Source: Burhinus oedicnemus (taxonomy: Eukaryota; Chordata; Aves; Charadriiformes; Burhinidae). From it: 64,000 bases of DNA. Numbering within the stretch: position 1 is the stretch's first letter; every line of letters begins with the position of its first letter. The position numbers and the translations under genes are program-made. Shown here piece after piece: positions 37,928 to 50,700 of the stretch. The stretch lies in assembly GCA_008921705.1 (NCBI GenBank), contig VFFE01006833.1, positions 603,486 through 667,485 on the forward strand. Direction: 5' to 3'. Below the pieces are notes generated by a model. The model was not told the DNA's origin and made no database searches. It worked only from the letters and a program-made list of their open reading frames with translations.

Positions 37928-39794
37928 GCTCCGAGTGATGCGAGGGCTTGTCCTGTGACAGGCGGGAGTTGTCGGGTCTGTGTCCCCAGCCCGGTGTCTC
38001 TGGGATGTCATTAGGAAGATACTTCGTGGCATTCGTGTTTCTATATAATAACAAAGCATGCGGGAATGTCTAACAGTGCTTGCAGGGAAGCGGACAACGC
38101 ATCCCCTAATATCAAGGCACCGCAGCCTGGTCTCCCCCCACAGAGGAAGCACGAGAAAATCAAAGACGAAGAGTAGAAAATCGAAGATGAAGATGGTTTC
38201 CCTTCCAGTGAAGCAGTTAATGAGCAAAACAGCTGCTCTGTGAGTGGTGGTTGTTGCTGCAAGTTGGGCTTGGCGTGTATCAGGATGCCCGTCAGTGTCT
38301 GTCGTTGGGTCAACGGCACAGGGGTCCTGTTTCACGGGTTTTGAATGAAGTAAGCAAATGGGTTTGAACAAAATATTGGGCCTAGGGTTTATATTTCATA
38401 CCCAGAGATGAATGAGCTTGAGGACAGTGATGTTAGTTTTTCTTTGTATTTCTGGCACCCACTGAGCCAAGTTTGATAAACAGTTTCATAAAAATCTGCT
38501 CAGTGAAGCAGGAATGGAAATAGATTAACTTCTCAGCCAATTCAGGGCTAAAATTCTCTTTTCATACCACCGTTACACCAACCTGCATTCATTTCAGTCC
38601 AGACAGACACTGGTTTAAATATCAGGACTATCAGGCCCAGCAACATCTTACAAATGAGAACAGCGCAGTGGAATTTAATGGAGTTACACCTGAGTTGAGG
38701 TAGACCCATTGAGCCTAGACATTTATTTGTCCCCCTCTTGTGGGTTTGTAAGGGCAGAATACAGAGAGACAGAGACATTACAACCTTGGGTACAGGCAGC
38801 AACGGTACGGCAAGTATTTTTTCTGTAACGATGCTGAAAAAGATGGCGTCCTTTTCTGTAAGTCTACTGTGTAACACGCAATGCTTAAAATACTGTGCTC
38901 ATTCAATTATAGTTTTAGTGAGCTGGAGTCACAAGAGACAGCAAAGCTTTTCAGGCTTTCTGGCGATTTCCTGAAGGTATTTCAGCACTTGGTCACAGCA
39001 CAGAACATAATAAATTGCACCATCTGTATACATAGTTCTTGGTTCCTGACAGAATGAGAGATAAGGCTTTAGGCGTTGTACGCCAAAAAAATACAACGCA
39101 GATTTCTTTTCTTTCAGTATTTACAATGCCTTAATGTCAGAAGAACTGTGGATTTCCCTGCCATTAGCAATTGACCAAGTAGCCGTCTCGAAGCGTTGTT
39201 CCTGTGGTTCAAAGACAACCCAGGGAACTGAGGACACAGGGCCAAACTTGACCCGCCGTCGCGCGGAAGCGAGTGCAATCAGGGATATTGTTCTGACACA
39301 GACAAGAGCTGAGTTTGGCCCAGGTAATTAGCATCTTTTCTCTTTCACACTGGTAATTGACAGTTCCCTTGGGGAAATGATTGGGCTGTGGATATATTAA
39401 ATCCAGTCTTTGGCCCCAGTCATGCGGTCCACACACAGGCGTATTTCCCATTAGACTGAATGGCTGAAGAAAGGGCTGAATACGTGCCCTATTCTTGTCC
39501 ACAGGACACCAGCGCTTTTCATTAATTGCATTGGCTTCTCTTCTGTAGTTTCTATGGAGAGAAAACAGAGTCCAGGAATTTTTCCCACTTACAAGGAAGA
39601 TAAATGATATGGTGCTTGTAAGACTGCAGACCCTGAATCAGCGACAGGCTTGAAATATGTTTTGCTTAATAACGCATTAAGTGTTTTGTAGCACCAGGAC
39701 TGGTGCGAGGAAGAACATGACGATTTATCTGCAGCAGTCACACTACTGCGGTGTTGAGATGGATATTGGCTAGGGCTATGGCCCCTGAACCAGA

Positions 39795-39998
39795 ACCGGG
39801 ATTTCCTGGGTGGTAGTCCCACTAGTAGCCATGACTTCCTCTGCTACCGGGATTTCCTGGGTGGTAGTCCCACTAGTAGCCATGACTTCCTCTGCTACCG
39901 GGATTTCCTGGGTGGTAGTCCCACTAGTAGCCATGACTTCCTCTGCTACCGGGATTTCCTGGGTGGTAGTCCCACTAGTAGCCATGACTTCCTCTGCT
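39795..39998. repeat. 51-bp minisatellite, four identical copies
   Basis: The 51-bp unit beginning ACCGGGATTTCCTGGGTGGT starts at 39795, 39846, 39897 and 39948 and ends at 39998. The four copies look identical. Because 51 is a multiple of three, frames stay open across it on both strands (17-residue periods, for example EEVMATSGTTTQEIP on the minus strand). I regard these as by-products. No splice sites or homologue support a protein. Confidence 0.97.
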
Positions 39999-41626
39999 AC
40001 CTTGGGCACACCTGCACCAGGTTCCCCGCCTGTCAAAATGGCATGGCCAAATCCAGCTCCCTGAAGGCAGCGGTGTGTTTGGTGGCAGAGGCTGTACCCG
40101 GGTCCTGTCCTCCACAATGTATTCAGCACATTAGGAGCAAAGCCAGATCCTTCGCTGGTGTGATCAGCGCAGGTCCGTGCTCTGGCTCAGTGCTCTGGAG
40201 ATCAAAAATGCCTTTTAAGTGTGTGTCACAGCTCAGGATAAGAATTTAAGCCATTTGAAAAGATTTTTTTGTTTTCAGAAAACCCCCACACAAACAGTAT
40301 CAGCCAAGCAGTCTATCAAAAATTTGAGATGACTATTAACACTCGATAGAATGATGACCGTTACTCTTTTCCCCTTTCATTTTTGGTTTGAGAGTATTTA
40401 TTGTGTTTGCTTTGTGTTTGGTTTTTTTTTTTGAAAAAAATTGCTGATAATCAAAACAACCATGATTAACACTGCAATACAGCAACTACTCAGGAAACAT
40501 TAGTAAGGACTGCAACACTGATTAGCTGTACAAACAAATATTATCGCACTCCTTTAATCTAAGTAGCCATAATGGTTATAATGGACTCTAAGAGGCTATT
40601 TGTTTTGTTAGTATAGACTGAGTTTACAACATGTATTCAAGTGTTCAGAGGGCACAGGGGAAGGTTCTTTTCCAGGCGGCCTTGTCAAAATGTCATTAAA
40701 ATCAATGGATATTCACCAATCTGACTTTAGGTAGATTTTGTCCCTATGACTTCTGATACGTGGGAATGGGCTTTTAGCTGGAGCCAGCAGCGGAGGAAGC
40801 AAAGGCAACCGCTTCTCAAGCTTCGTGGTCAGTCAGGCCGAGGGAGAATCCACTTGAGCATTTTTTGCTAATGACATTTCTGGATGCAAGTCAATGAACT
40901 CAAGAAAAGTGTCCAACTTGGTGAAATGCTAGTCAAAACACAAACGGAAAACGTTTCGGCACTGAGATTTCAAAGCTTTGTGCAGCCTGAAAGCACCATC
41001 TCTCTCAGGCTAATTTTTGGGTTTGAGTCCAAAATACCATCAACAGGCTGGTAAATGTACAGCATGGCTTCACTTTGAACATTGGCTTGCACAGAAAATA
41101 TTTTTGTTTCTGTTCTTTTAAAGATATTTTTATTGCTCCATATACCTAATGCAGTGCTTTCAACACGTGGAAAGCAAATTTATTTGGTTTTTCTCTACCC
41201 AGGAATCCACACCTTATTGGAAAGTTTTTAGGAGATCAAAAATTAATAAAGGTCACAGCAGCAGAAACAGTGGAGGAATTCGCGGTTCTCCAAACACCGC
41301 CATTAATTCTCAGGGAAGGGAGGGGGTTCTTCTTGATGATCCCATTTATTTTAAAGAATACAAAAAAACACTTGGACCCTTAATAGTATTTATACGTACA
41401 AACAACAGATTTGATTTTCAGAAGACTTGATTGTCCAATTGTTCGATAATTCCAGCTTGTGGGAAAAGATTCCCAACATTGAGCACATCTAGAATAAATT
41501 GTCAAGACAACTAATTCTTTCATTTTCATTATACTAAATTAATAGTTAATAAAATATTGAAAGTGGGTTTTAAGTTTTAGAAGTGTTGGGGTTTCAGAAA
41601 ACTCTTCAAGTTCTCTCCAAGATAAG

Positions 41627-41679
41627 TTGCACTGCATCTGGAAAACAAAGATCTGGATATTGCACTGCATCTGGAAAAC
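41627..41679. repeat. 33-bp tandem duplication
   Basis: TTGCACTGCATCTGGAAAAC occurs at 41627 and again at 41660, separated by AAAGATCTGGATA. Confidence 0.93.
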
Positions 41680-44182
41680 GAAGGCAGGGTGTCTACTTTC
41701 TGTTGGTATAAATCAGGAATATCTTCACCAAAATCAGTGGATCCACATCAGTTTAGGTGACGGGTGAACAGGACCGACATGGAAAGCTGCATCATGTAAT
41801 CTTTAGGTTGTGCTCCAGCAGCTGAAGTTAGGGCACACCACAGATTTGTATTTGTGGCCAGAAAAGCTATGGCTATACATCACGTAAGCCCGTTCTTGTG
41901 TTTTCAGTTTTCTAGCTGTGAAATACTGCATTCAGTGATAAACAGGCCTCCTGCTTACTCACTTTTGGTAGTTTCTCACATTTTTTTCTCTTCAGCAAAT
42001 GGATTTGTTCAGCAGCATCACTGTTCTTTGTTTATAAATGTAAAAATAAAACGTGTGGCATAAGTTATTAAAAGTGGCCAGGAAAGTCCCAGAGGTGAGG
42101 AAGGGCTTGTATGCCCCCAGATATATCTGGTTTTTTCAGCTTTATCAATTGCGCACACAACACATCGCTTCTCCTTACAGGTACTACGTTCTTAGTCTCT
42201 TGTGGCCATTATAATGAAGTCCCTGCATCCTGAGTCAACTGCGGGTTGCAGGAATCCCTTAAGTGCTATATCACTTTTACACCCAACATTCATTGCTGCT
42301 TAGGTTGCGTCTGTCTTTATGGAAGATTAAATACTCGTTATTGGAATGTGTAAAAGATAATATGGAAACGTTGCCTTCACATTTATTCTTGGACTCTGTT
42401 TGGGTCCCTTGTGGATCCGATGTAAAAGGCAGGGCTGGTTACACGTTTCCAGGAGGAATTTCTCATCCACTTTACCATGGAAAACCGGTACAACTGCCTA
42501 ATACGTTACGGTCTGTAGCTGCTCCACTGGAAAATGGCTGATCAGGTGATAAAAGTTCATCAAACCTTAGTAAGGCCTAAAAAACATACCTCAGTGTTTA
42601 TTCCATACTACTATTAAGGATGTGTTTCTCTACTGTCCTTGAGGTTGTTATAGATGGAGGATGAAATAAGGCCAGCACCACGGCTGCCCAGGCCATGGTG
42701 GAAACGGATAGATGACAAAGATGAGGCTGAGTAAATGTACAAGAGCGTAAGTAGTTCCAGCTGAAAAGCAAGGATGGAGAATCACTATTTCTAAGGAAAA
42801 ACTATCAGCATAGCTTCTTTTTTTAACTCCCCCTTGTCGTGGTTTTGGCAAGTAGAAACCTTCACATATAATGGTCTAATTGTTTGGTCTGACTGATCTA
42901 ATTAAAAGAAAGCTGAAGTCTAATTTTGATTGCCTCTTCAGTGAACCCTAAGTGTCAGAATCTTCCCCAAAACTACAAGTCCAAGAGTTTCTGTGCCCAG
43001 CAAAAATATGATTGAATTGGTGACTAAACCCATCGTCTGTAGGGCTGTACGTTTGACAGTGTTACGTCAAAAAATGCTTGAAAGATGGTCCATTTCACAG
43101 AACGTTGCTCTCTCTTTCTGCCCGCCCTCTCTCACTCCGTGCCTCTGTTTCTAATCGACATGATTCCCAGTCTGAAAAATTAGGAACCAGATTTTAGAAA
43201 GCTGTCGGTCTGTAGATCTCAGGTGTGGGTTGTCCAACCTGTCTTTGCAGCTGCAAGCGCACAGACCGTCTGGATTCATATCTGGGTTCCATGCTGGGGG
43301 GATGCTTCGACCTGAGCACTCGGGTGAGAGGATGAGGAACGCAGAGCAAAATCCTCAGAAGAGGGGCAATGAAAGAGAGCAGGGCGGAGCTGATTTGTAT
43401 CTACCTCTCCTGCATTTTAATATAGACCATGGTGCTGCTGTGTGGGGTCAGGAGAGCGAGTGGAAATAATCCAAGAAGAGCTTCTCGGGCACAATGTGGC
43501 AGGAGAAACAGCAGCCAGCAGAGCAAAGCCCTGGCCCAGAGAGGTTCCCTCTCTACCTGTGTGCAAGCACACCATTTACACAGGAGGCAGGAGCAAAGGT
43601 GCTCGTCGATTGATTCCAGTCTGTAAGGGTGTTTGATGACAGTATAAACTGCAGGCAAAGCTTGAATAATGTATGAAATTATTCAATAATTAATAAAAGT
43701 CATCAGGAACACTCCACTGAAAACTAGCTTTCTAAATAATTTCTCACTGTTCTTTTTCCTTATTATTTTGGTCAGTGGGATACATTTGGAACACGATGGC
43801 AGCAGACTGTCCATTTTCATCTAGCACCTCTCTGCCTGTATTTGTGTATGGGGGAATAGACGTGAGGGATTCGCTTATTGCCAGGCAATAGCTGTTTCTG
43901 TTACAGATGAGCAGAAAAAACCTGAAATCCACCACGGGAAGCCAAGCAGATGATGTGGCAAGCAAGCAGTTAATATGGGGTGACAGAAGGAGGGAGTGAC
44001 TGTATTCACTGAAGAAATGAGCAACCGAGTGCCACTGCATTCACCTCTGTGTCAGCACAGGCTTCAGAAGGAGAGGATGGAAAGTTGTTCTTGGTGGTCT
44101 GCCTCCCTCAGTTCTTCTACTGCTAGTGCACAGAAGACATGCATCTTGTTGGAGAGGGTGTTGATAATGAAAATCCTGTGCA

Positions 44183-44500
44183 AATCATAAAATCATCTAG
44201 TTTGGAAGGGACCTTTGAGATCATCAAGTCCAACCATTAACCTAACACTGCCAAGTCCACCACTAAACCATGTCCCTGAGCACCACATCTACCCATCTTT
44301 TAGACACCTCCAGGGATGGTGGCTCAAGCACTTCCCTGGGCAGCCTGTTGCAATGCTTGAGAAGCCTTTCTGTGAAGAAATTTTTCCTAATATCCAATCT
44401 AAACCTCCCTTGGTGAAACTTGAGGCCATTTTCTCTTGTCCTGTTGCCTGTTACTTGGGAGAATAGACTGACCCTCACCTTGCTACAACTTCCCTTTCCC
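44183..44500 (-). mobile_element. CR1 LINE 3' fragment
   Basis: The minus strand encodes the CR1 C-terminal end: [40 protein letters not shown] and [20 protein letters not shown], then RDMV. The degraded tail is at 44183-44200. The 5' side is truncated at about 44500. It is closer to the copy at 22280 than to the two longer copies. Confidence 0.93.
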
Positions 44501-46253
44501 TCACCTGTGAATTACTCCATGTGCAGGGAGGAAGGAGAGAGTTACCCATGTGTATGTGTACATATGGACGGTCACTGAAAGGAGAAAAGAAAGTAACTTT
44601 ATAATGAGGTTTTTTGAGATGTGTGTGCCATGTTTTCATTCACTATTCCCCATCCCACCTACCCTGCAAGCCCCATCAGGAAGACTTGGAGATGCTTGGA
44701 TGTCGAAGTGAGGGGTAGCCTGTACCCAGGGAAGAGCAGGAGTGTGTCCTGATGTGGACGGCTGAAGTAAAAGGAGTTTCAGGTTTGTATCCCTGCACTA
44801 CATATACAACCATGGTTTGAACATGCACATGAACTGTGTGCCCTGGAGAACACCCCCCACCAGTGAGTCCCCCCTGCCTTCCCATCACTTACAGTAGCAC
44901 CTTTGTCCCTTGGGGCTGGGCTTGTAGCCTCCTCTGTAGAGATCCCTTATCAAGGGCACTCCAGGCTGCAGCAAACACGCAAACCTACACTCCTCCAGGC
45001 AGACAACGTGTGGGCCCTTTGCCATTTAGCAAAACACGACTAAACTTTGCCAGACTTCATCAGGGTGACTTGTGCCTGACCTTGGTTTCAAGAGGAAATC
45101 ACGAAGGTGTTATTAATTGTTGTAAGAAAATACTGGTAGAAACAGACCCCAAGTAAGTTTTGTTTTTCTTCACTTACTCGTAAGCTCCACAGTGTAAAGA
45201 GCCATTGTACTATTTCTTTAACAATACGTTCAACAAACGTGGCATCCATTGTGGTGAGGTGGATGTGGTAATTTGTGCTACTGACAAATGTGTGACATTT
45301 GTTAATGGCAGGGAAAGAAATATGAGGTTGTGCCAATGTCTAACACAGAATTTTGTTGAATATTTTATATCAGCCGAGGTTAAGAGTTAAGAGCCAGACG
45401 CCAAGCAGGTCGGATTGTAATGGCCCATCTGTCTCATAACAAGAGCTATTGATCGGTTATTAGTCATAGCTAGCGGGGGACTATCACAAAGACACCACTG
45501 GCGGCAGAGCTCACCGTTGAGATCTGCTGTGGTCAGATAGCACTGGGGTGAATGGGGAGAGTTCCTCTCCAGCACCTGGATGCTGAGAACCAAACACTGC
45601 GCTGGGATAATCACTGGCAGCTCCCAGTGGCATGACTGGTAGCAGCTCCCGGTTTCCGCAACCAGTCTCTGTTTGGTATGTAATACAAGCCTTTATTTTA
45701 TATATTAATTCAAAACTGTCCACTACATCTATACTCTTCTGAAAATATACTGTGGTTCTGTCTGCAGCTGGGAATGAAGATCTGTCAGTTTGTCAGTGGT
45801 TTCTAGGCTTTTACGAGTTGTTAAATCCCTGTAAGCCTTTTGCATCATCTATGTCTGAAGTCACCATGAGGCATGCACACCAATCCAGTTGGCCACTGCC
45901 ATCATTTCTTAGATCCTGTGGGGTCTGTATCTATCTGAAGAAAGACAACTAAACTGGTGCCTACGGTTTCTGGCATGCAGAAGATATACTGGGATCTGCC
46001 TGATGTCCATAGGTGGTAGGTTATCTTCATGTCTGGTAAGATATCCCTAGACTCTTGTTAGATTAGGCTGGCCTAGTCTAACAACTGAGTAGCTGTGAGA
46101 TTAGGCCAGTAGCTGGGAGCATGGTTCCTCGTGGCTTAGACTGACTAACAGAAAGCCACACAACACAGACTGCCTGACAGACCTTGTCACCTTCCTTATA
46201 CAGAAGACAGCCAAACATATGGGTCTTTCAGGACTGGCTACTGCACTAATCAT

Positions 46254-47215
46254 ACGATCATAGAATCACAGAATCATAGAACGGCTTATGTTGGAAGGCA
46301 CCTTAAAGATCATCTAGTTCCAACCCTCCTGCCACGGGCAGGGACACCTCCCACCAGACCTGGTTGCTCAAAGTCTCATCCAACCTGGCCTTGGAACACT
46401 TCCAGGGATGGGGCATCCACAGCTTCCCTGGGCAACCTGTTCCAGTACCTCACCACCCTCAGAGTGAAAAATTTCTTCCTGATACGTAATCTAAATCTCC
46501 TCTTTTCCAGTTTGAAGCCATTATCCCTTGTCCTATCACTACATGCCCTTGTAAAAAGTCCCTCTCCAAATTTCTTGTAGGCCCCCTCCAGATACTGGAA
46601 GGCTGCTCTAAGGTCTCCCCGAAGCCTTCTCTTCTCCAGGCTGAACAATCCCAACTCTCTCAGCCTCTCCTCATAGCAGAGGTGCTCTAACCCTCTGATC
46701 ATCTTTGTGGTCCTCTTCTGTACTTGCTCCAACAGGTCTGTATCCTTCTCATGTTGGGGGCCACAGAGCTGGACACAGTACTCCAGGTGGGATCTCACAA
46801 GAGATGAGTAGAGGGGCAGAATCCCCTCCCTCAACCTTCTGGCCATGCTTCTTTTGATCCAGCCCAGGATATGGTTGGCCTTCTGGGCTGCAAGCACTCA
46901 TTGTCAGCTTATGTTGAGCTTCTCATCCACCAACACCCCCAAGTCCCTCTCCTTAGGGCTGCTCTCAATCCATTCTCCACCCAGCCTGTATTTGTGCATG
47001 GGATTGCCCCAACCCACATGGAGGACCTTGCACTTGGCCTTACTGAACTTCATGAGCTTGGCATGGGCCCACCTCTCAAGCCTGTTAAGGTCTGTCTGGA
47101 TGGCATTGCTTCCATCCAGCGTGTTGACTGCTCCACACAACTTGGTGTTCAGTACTGACCCCTCAGAAACACCACTTGTCACTGCTCACCACTTGGACAT
47201 CAAACCGTTGCTTGG
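46254..47215 (-). mobile_element. CR1 LINE, 5'-truncated 3' part with reverse-transcriptase fragment
   Basis: The minus strand keeps long open pieces of the CR1 ORF2 C-terminal region: [58 protein letters not shown] and [12 protein letters not shown]. The 3' end at 46254-46290 has the CR1 tail (ATTCTATG-type repeats). Compared with the CR1 at 58751-59752, about 80 bases covering the catalytic FADD-type motif are missing, so SEGSVL runs directly into [11 protein letters not shown]. It is dead as a polymerase, but its reading frame is otherwise fairly intact, which suggests a younger copy than the others. Confidence 0.95.
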
Positions 47216-47239
47216 CCTTTGAAGAACATAGATGAAAGC

Positions 47240-47778
47240 TGTTACGGTGTGGCAGGTGCACCTGCCCTGATAGGGACCAGAACTTCTCGAAAACCTAGAA
47301 GTTGCATTCTGGGGGTCGGGCCGCCCGGTTTGCATGGTGACTACCGTCACATACACATTTTGGTCGAAAGACAAGGAAGTTAAGGCCCTCAGCCAGTGAG
47401 GACTAACATGACCATATATGACCACACACCAGATTCAACTAGGGTATAAACGACGCCCTGCTGGAGGGCAAATTGAGTCGGTCCACCTCGGAGCAATGGG
47501 TGTGCAGTCAGGGACTCTCCCCGTGGGTTGGGACGCTGCCCACAGTAACTGCTGCAGGTTGAGAGCCCACACCTTACTAGGTGTGTGAGTGCTCATTTTG
47601 GACCCTCGTTTCTAAAGCTTAAGAATTCTTAAGCTAGCTGTGTAGTATTAATTCTGTTTAACATCTTGAACCTGCAGATTATTAATGTTGTCGGAGTCTT
47701 AAAAGTTTTTGGTTAAAATAAAGTTTATTTTTGATTTTATCATTCACCTAATTTAATTTCTTGTAAGCCTCTGTGACA
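47240..47778 (+). mobile_element. Probable second solo LTR, about 540 bp
   Basis: The stretch begins TGTTACGG and ends CTGTGACA, giving TG...CA ends with short imperfect inverted termini. TATAAA at 47445-47450 is followed about 270 bp later by AATAAA at 47717-47722 and a T-rich stretch, the order expected of U3-R-U5. It abuts the 5'-truncated end of the CR1 copy at 46254-47215. I could not see a clean target duplication, so the ends are tentative. No internal retroviral genes are next to it. A 20-bp perfect palindrome lies at 47616-47635. Confidence 0.6.
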
Positions 47779-50700
47779 TATGGAAGTTCAAAAATCTACA
47801 TTATAAAATATTACAGAGATTGAAGTATTGTGAAACATTTTACTCCTTTCAGCCACAACGATGGTTGTATTTCTAAAGCAGTCCTACCAGGCAGTGTCCT
47901 GTGGGTTTCTGTTGTCCTCTCTGAGTATTTTCTAGGGGCAGAAGGCATTTTTCTGGGAGCAAGGCTCACCACAGGTGTGGGCCTGGTGGCACACACATTG
48001 CAAAGAATTTTCTCAGCTAGACATAAAGAAAAGAAAAAAATGTTTAGAAAATTAGAATTCTAAGAACAAACTGTAAGTTCTGAAATACTTTATCTTGAGC
48101 CCCTGCTACGGATGTTTTCATGAAATCAAACACAAATTACACTGCCCATAACTTCTTTTATATCACAAGTTGTCACTGTAACTCCAAATCACTTCCCTGG
48201 CAGAATCTTATGCAAAATGTGTGGATACTAGGATGTCCTCTTACTAAGGCCACCAATATCAGCAGGCATTTATCAATCTACAGTTTCAACACACCATTGG
48301 TTTTGCTCTGGATCAGCCAGTGGAGTTAGATTTTATTGCATTCTAAAAAATTTATCTCCTATCAATAAACTCTTAGTTCCCATCTTTAGCTTTCTAAGAT
48401 TATAGTGTTCTATTTTTCATTATTATTGGAAACATCCAAATCCTTAATCTGTTCCTTTTCCTTCTTCATCTTAACAAGCACATGCACTAGGTAGAAGAAG
48501 AAAGCTCACTATATAGAGCCTGGCAGTCTGCGTTGTCTCACCAAACAGTGAGAGAGCTCTCAGGAGGTCCCAGGAAGATGGTGGTTAAGGTCTCCATTGC
48601 CGTGTTGCGTAACGTCAGTGCCCACCCTCTGTTCCACACAGACTGAGGTGTGCTCTCTCTTGCTTTAAATTTCCACCATTCCTGCTCAGCCTCTGTGAAA
48701 AGGGATGAAGGAACGTGCTGTAAAATTCCTGTGGTCTTTGGGGAAGGGATTTCTTGTTGTGATGAGTGATGGACCACGTCATGTTTTCACTGGCACTAGT
48801 AATACTCGGCTAGTGAGTATATTTTTGGGGTATTATTGTGTTTGCAACATATTTGTTTGCTGCTTACCTGTAGGCACTGTGATATAATCAGAGGAAGAAA
48901 GAGGTTGGATATAATTTTAAGTACTCTCTCACTGGATATTGTAAAGGATATTAGAAATGCATCTATAAGAATCAACAGGGCTGAACCTGTTTGGGGACTA
49001 GAGGATGAATCAGATCCATCTTTGTCAGCCCTTTTTGTTCCCCAGTCCACTAAGTATCACCCTGTGCTATATTTTCACGATGGTTTTCATTTCAAAATGG
49101 GCTAAATTTCGAATGTTCTTCACTTTTTCCATTTTTTTGCTTGGTAGGCCCACTTGTCTGTGCAGGAGGTGTGGGAAGAGTCTGTGTGCTTTTTTTTTTT
49201 CAGGTCTGCAATTTGTTTTTTCACATTCTGATGTCTTGGAAACCCCTGGGATCCACTGTTTTGAGGAACCTTCCAATCCATTTCTCTGATGCAGTGGTGA
49301 GAGATAACTGGTGTGCAAGGTGTTATGAAGAGATAATTGAGGCAACAGTAGCTGATCTTTGCTAATGACGACACATTTCAGCTTACCCTGGCACAGCATC
49401 CTCATAAGCATGCAGACATACGGAGCCGCAGAAATGTTGGCTGGGGACACTCGCTCCCCAGGAGGTCACACGCTAACGTGTGGTACCTCACACATTGCTG
49501 ACTGCCCCTCGCATTGTTCCGTCTGTCCCCATGTTTGGAGGTCCAATCTTGTTTAGCTGTCTGTTAGGCCTCTGCTGAAACTTCCTATGTCCTTTAGCTT
49601 CTCCCTCGCTTCAGATCCCGAGTGCCTCACCCCCCACCAGCTGCTGATTTGAAAAGAAACGCACCCAAAGCCCCCCTGTGAGACTGACAGTGTTTTGCAT
49701 TCATCTCAGTGCCTCCGAAGCGTTTCGAGATCCTCCAATGAAAGTCATTACATAAATGCAAAGCATTGTATTGTTAAAACTTTAAATCATGACAGATTTT
49801 GAATACGTATTTTTTGTGACTCAGTCATGAATAATCACAATTTGCATATAATGTTTTCCTGTATTCAGCATACCCTCCTTCTCATTTAATCCTTCTGACT
49901 CGTGCTGCCGTAATAATTCTAAACCTGAATTAGAGAAGCAACTGTGGATCGCCTTGCTGTTAACTTGGTGATGAGTAATCTTGATATACCTATAGGCAGG
50001 AATTGCTGACAATTGTTTGTAATGAGCAAGGAGGAAACCCATAATCAGAGGAAACATTTCTCTGTCAATGAACAAGTGCATCCATTTTGCTTTCTTTGTA
50101 TCCAAAGCTATAGTGGCTGTCTAATATGAGTATTATTTCCTTGTGCTTATTACTGCAGTGCCAAGGGATGAGCTAATGTTGGGGCTTCGCTTAATAAGAC
50201 CCTGGTCAAATGCTGAGAAATAGGCAATGATGCCCCAGTGTACTTATGGGCTTAAAGAACAGAACAGGGACCCAATGAGAAGGTACAAAATGCAAGCACT
50301 AATGGAAAGTCATAAGCAATTCTCTGTCTTTGAAGTATCTTTGTTTGCAAAGGACAGCTTAATTTATCTCAGAAACACCATGCTAGGTGATCTAGTCAGC
50401 TCCCTAGCTGCCATTTTCTGGTTTCCCCTAAATAAATCGGCCAGGTGACAGCAGCAGTCCTGCGGAGTCCCAGCTGTGGGAGAGGAGCTGGAATGCCGGC
50501 AGCAGTCTGTGTGTGCCCACGCCTGTAGAGCTCCATCCAGTGAACTGGAAATCCAGAGTCCAGCTCTGCACACATGTCCCAGACGTATAGGAACGTAATT
50601 CTGCCATTGTATACTGGATATTGCAGGCAGGAGCCCATCATCTTTGTTGCCTTCAGAAAGACACGACCAGAGTTAGGACCCTCATGGCCAGGAGAAGCCT

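Larger units (their letters stand above)
37200..37930. promoter_or_regulatory. CpG island, candidate PRIMA1 promoter / first exon
   Basis: This is the only long GC- and CpG-dense stretch in the window. It has many GC-box-like CCGCCC/GGGCGG strings, a (CCG)n run near 37609-37630 and a G run at 37242-37251. It lies about 6 kb upstream of the PRAD exon on the PRIMA1 strand, where a promoter would be expected. Long open frames on both strands here (up to 320 codons, across Ns) are explained by low stop-codon density in GC-rich DNA and are not called as genes. No TATA box is evident. It could instead serve a divergent non-coding transcript. Confidence 0.6.
37931..44182. other. Non-coding stretch upstream of the CpG island
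   Basis: Apart from the 51-bp minisatellite and the 33-bp duplication listed separately, this is unique sequence. No exon, RNA gene or recognised transposon was seen. Scattered GATTTACACC-type fragments (for example 38671-38700) may be remnants of an old repeat. Confidence 0.6.

Noticed and set aside
38100..38200. Minus-strand hydrophobic stretch ending LPLWGETR, considered as the missing PRIMA1 signal-peptide exon
   Set aside because: No start codon in a suitable place, no GT donor after the PLWG-like string, and it lies on the upstream side of the CpG island. The short match looks like chance.
39776..40129. 117-codon minus-strand frame with 17-residue repeats
   Set aside because: The repeat is a 51-bp minisatellite that opens frames on both strands. 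There is no start context, splice pair or homologue.
43401..43658. Minus-strand frame with a leucine-rich hydrophobic segment (ALLCWLLFLLPHC), considered as a signal peptide
   Set aside because: The start codon is far upstream, there is no splice-site context fitting PRIMA1, and no similarity beyond hydrophobicity.
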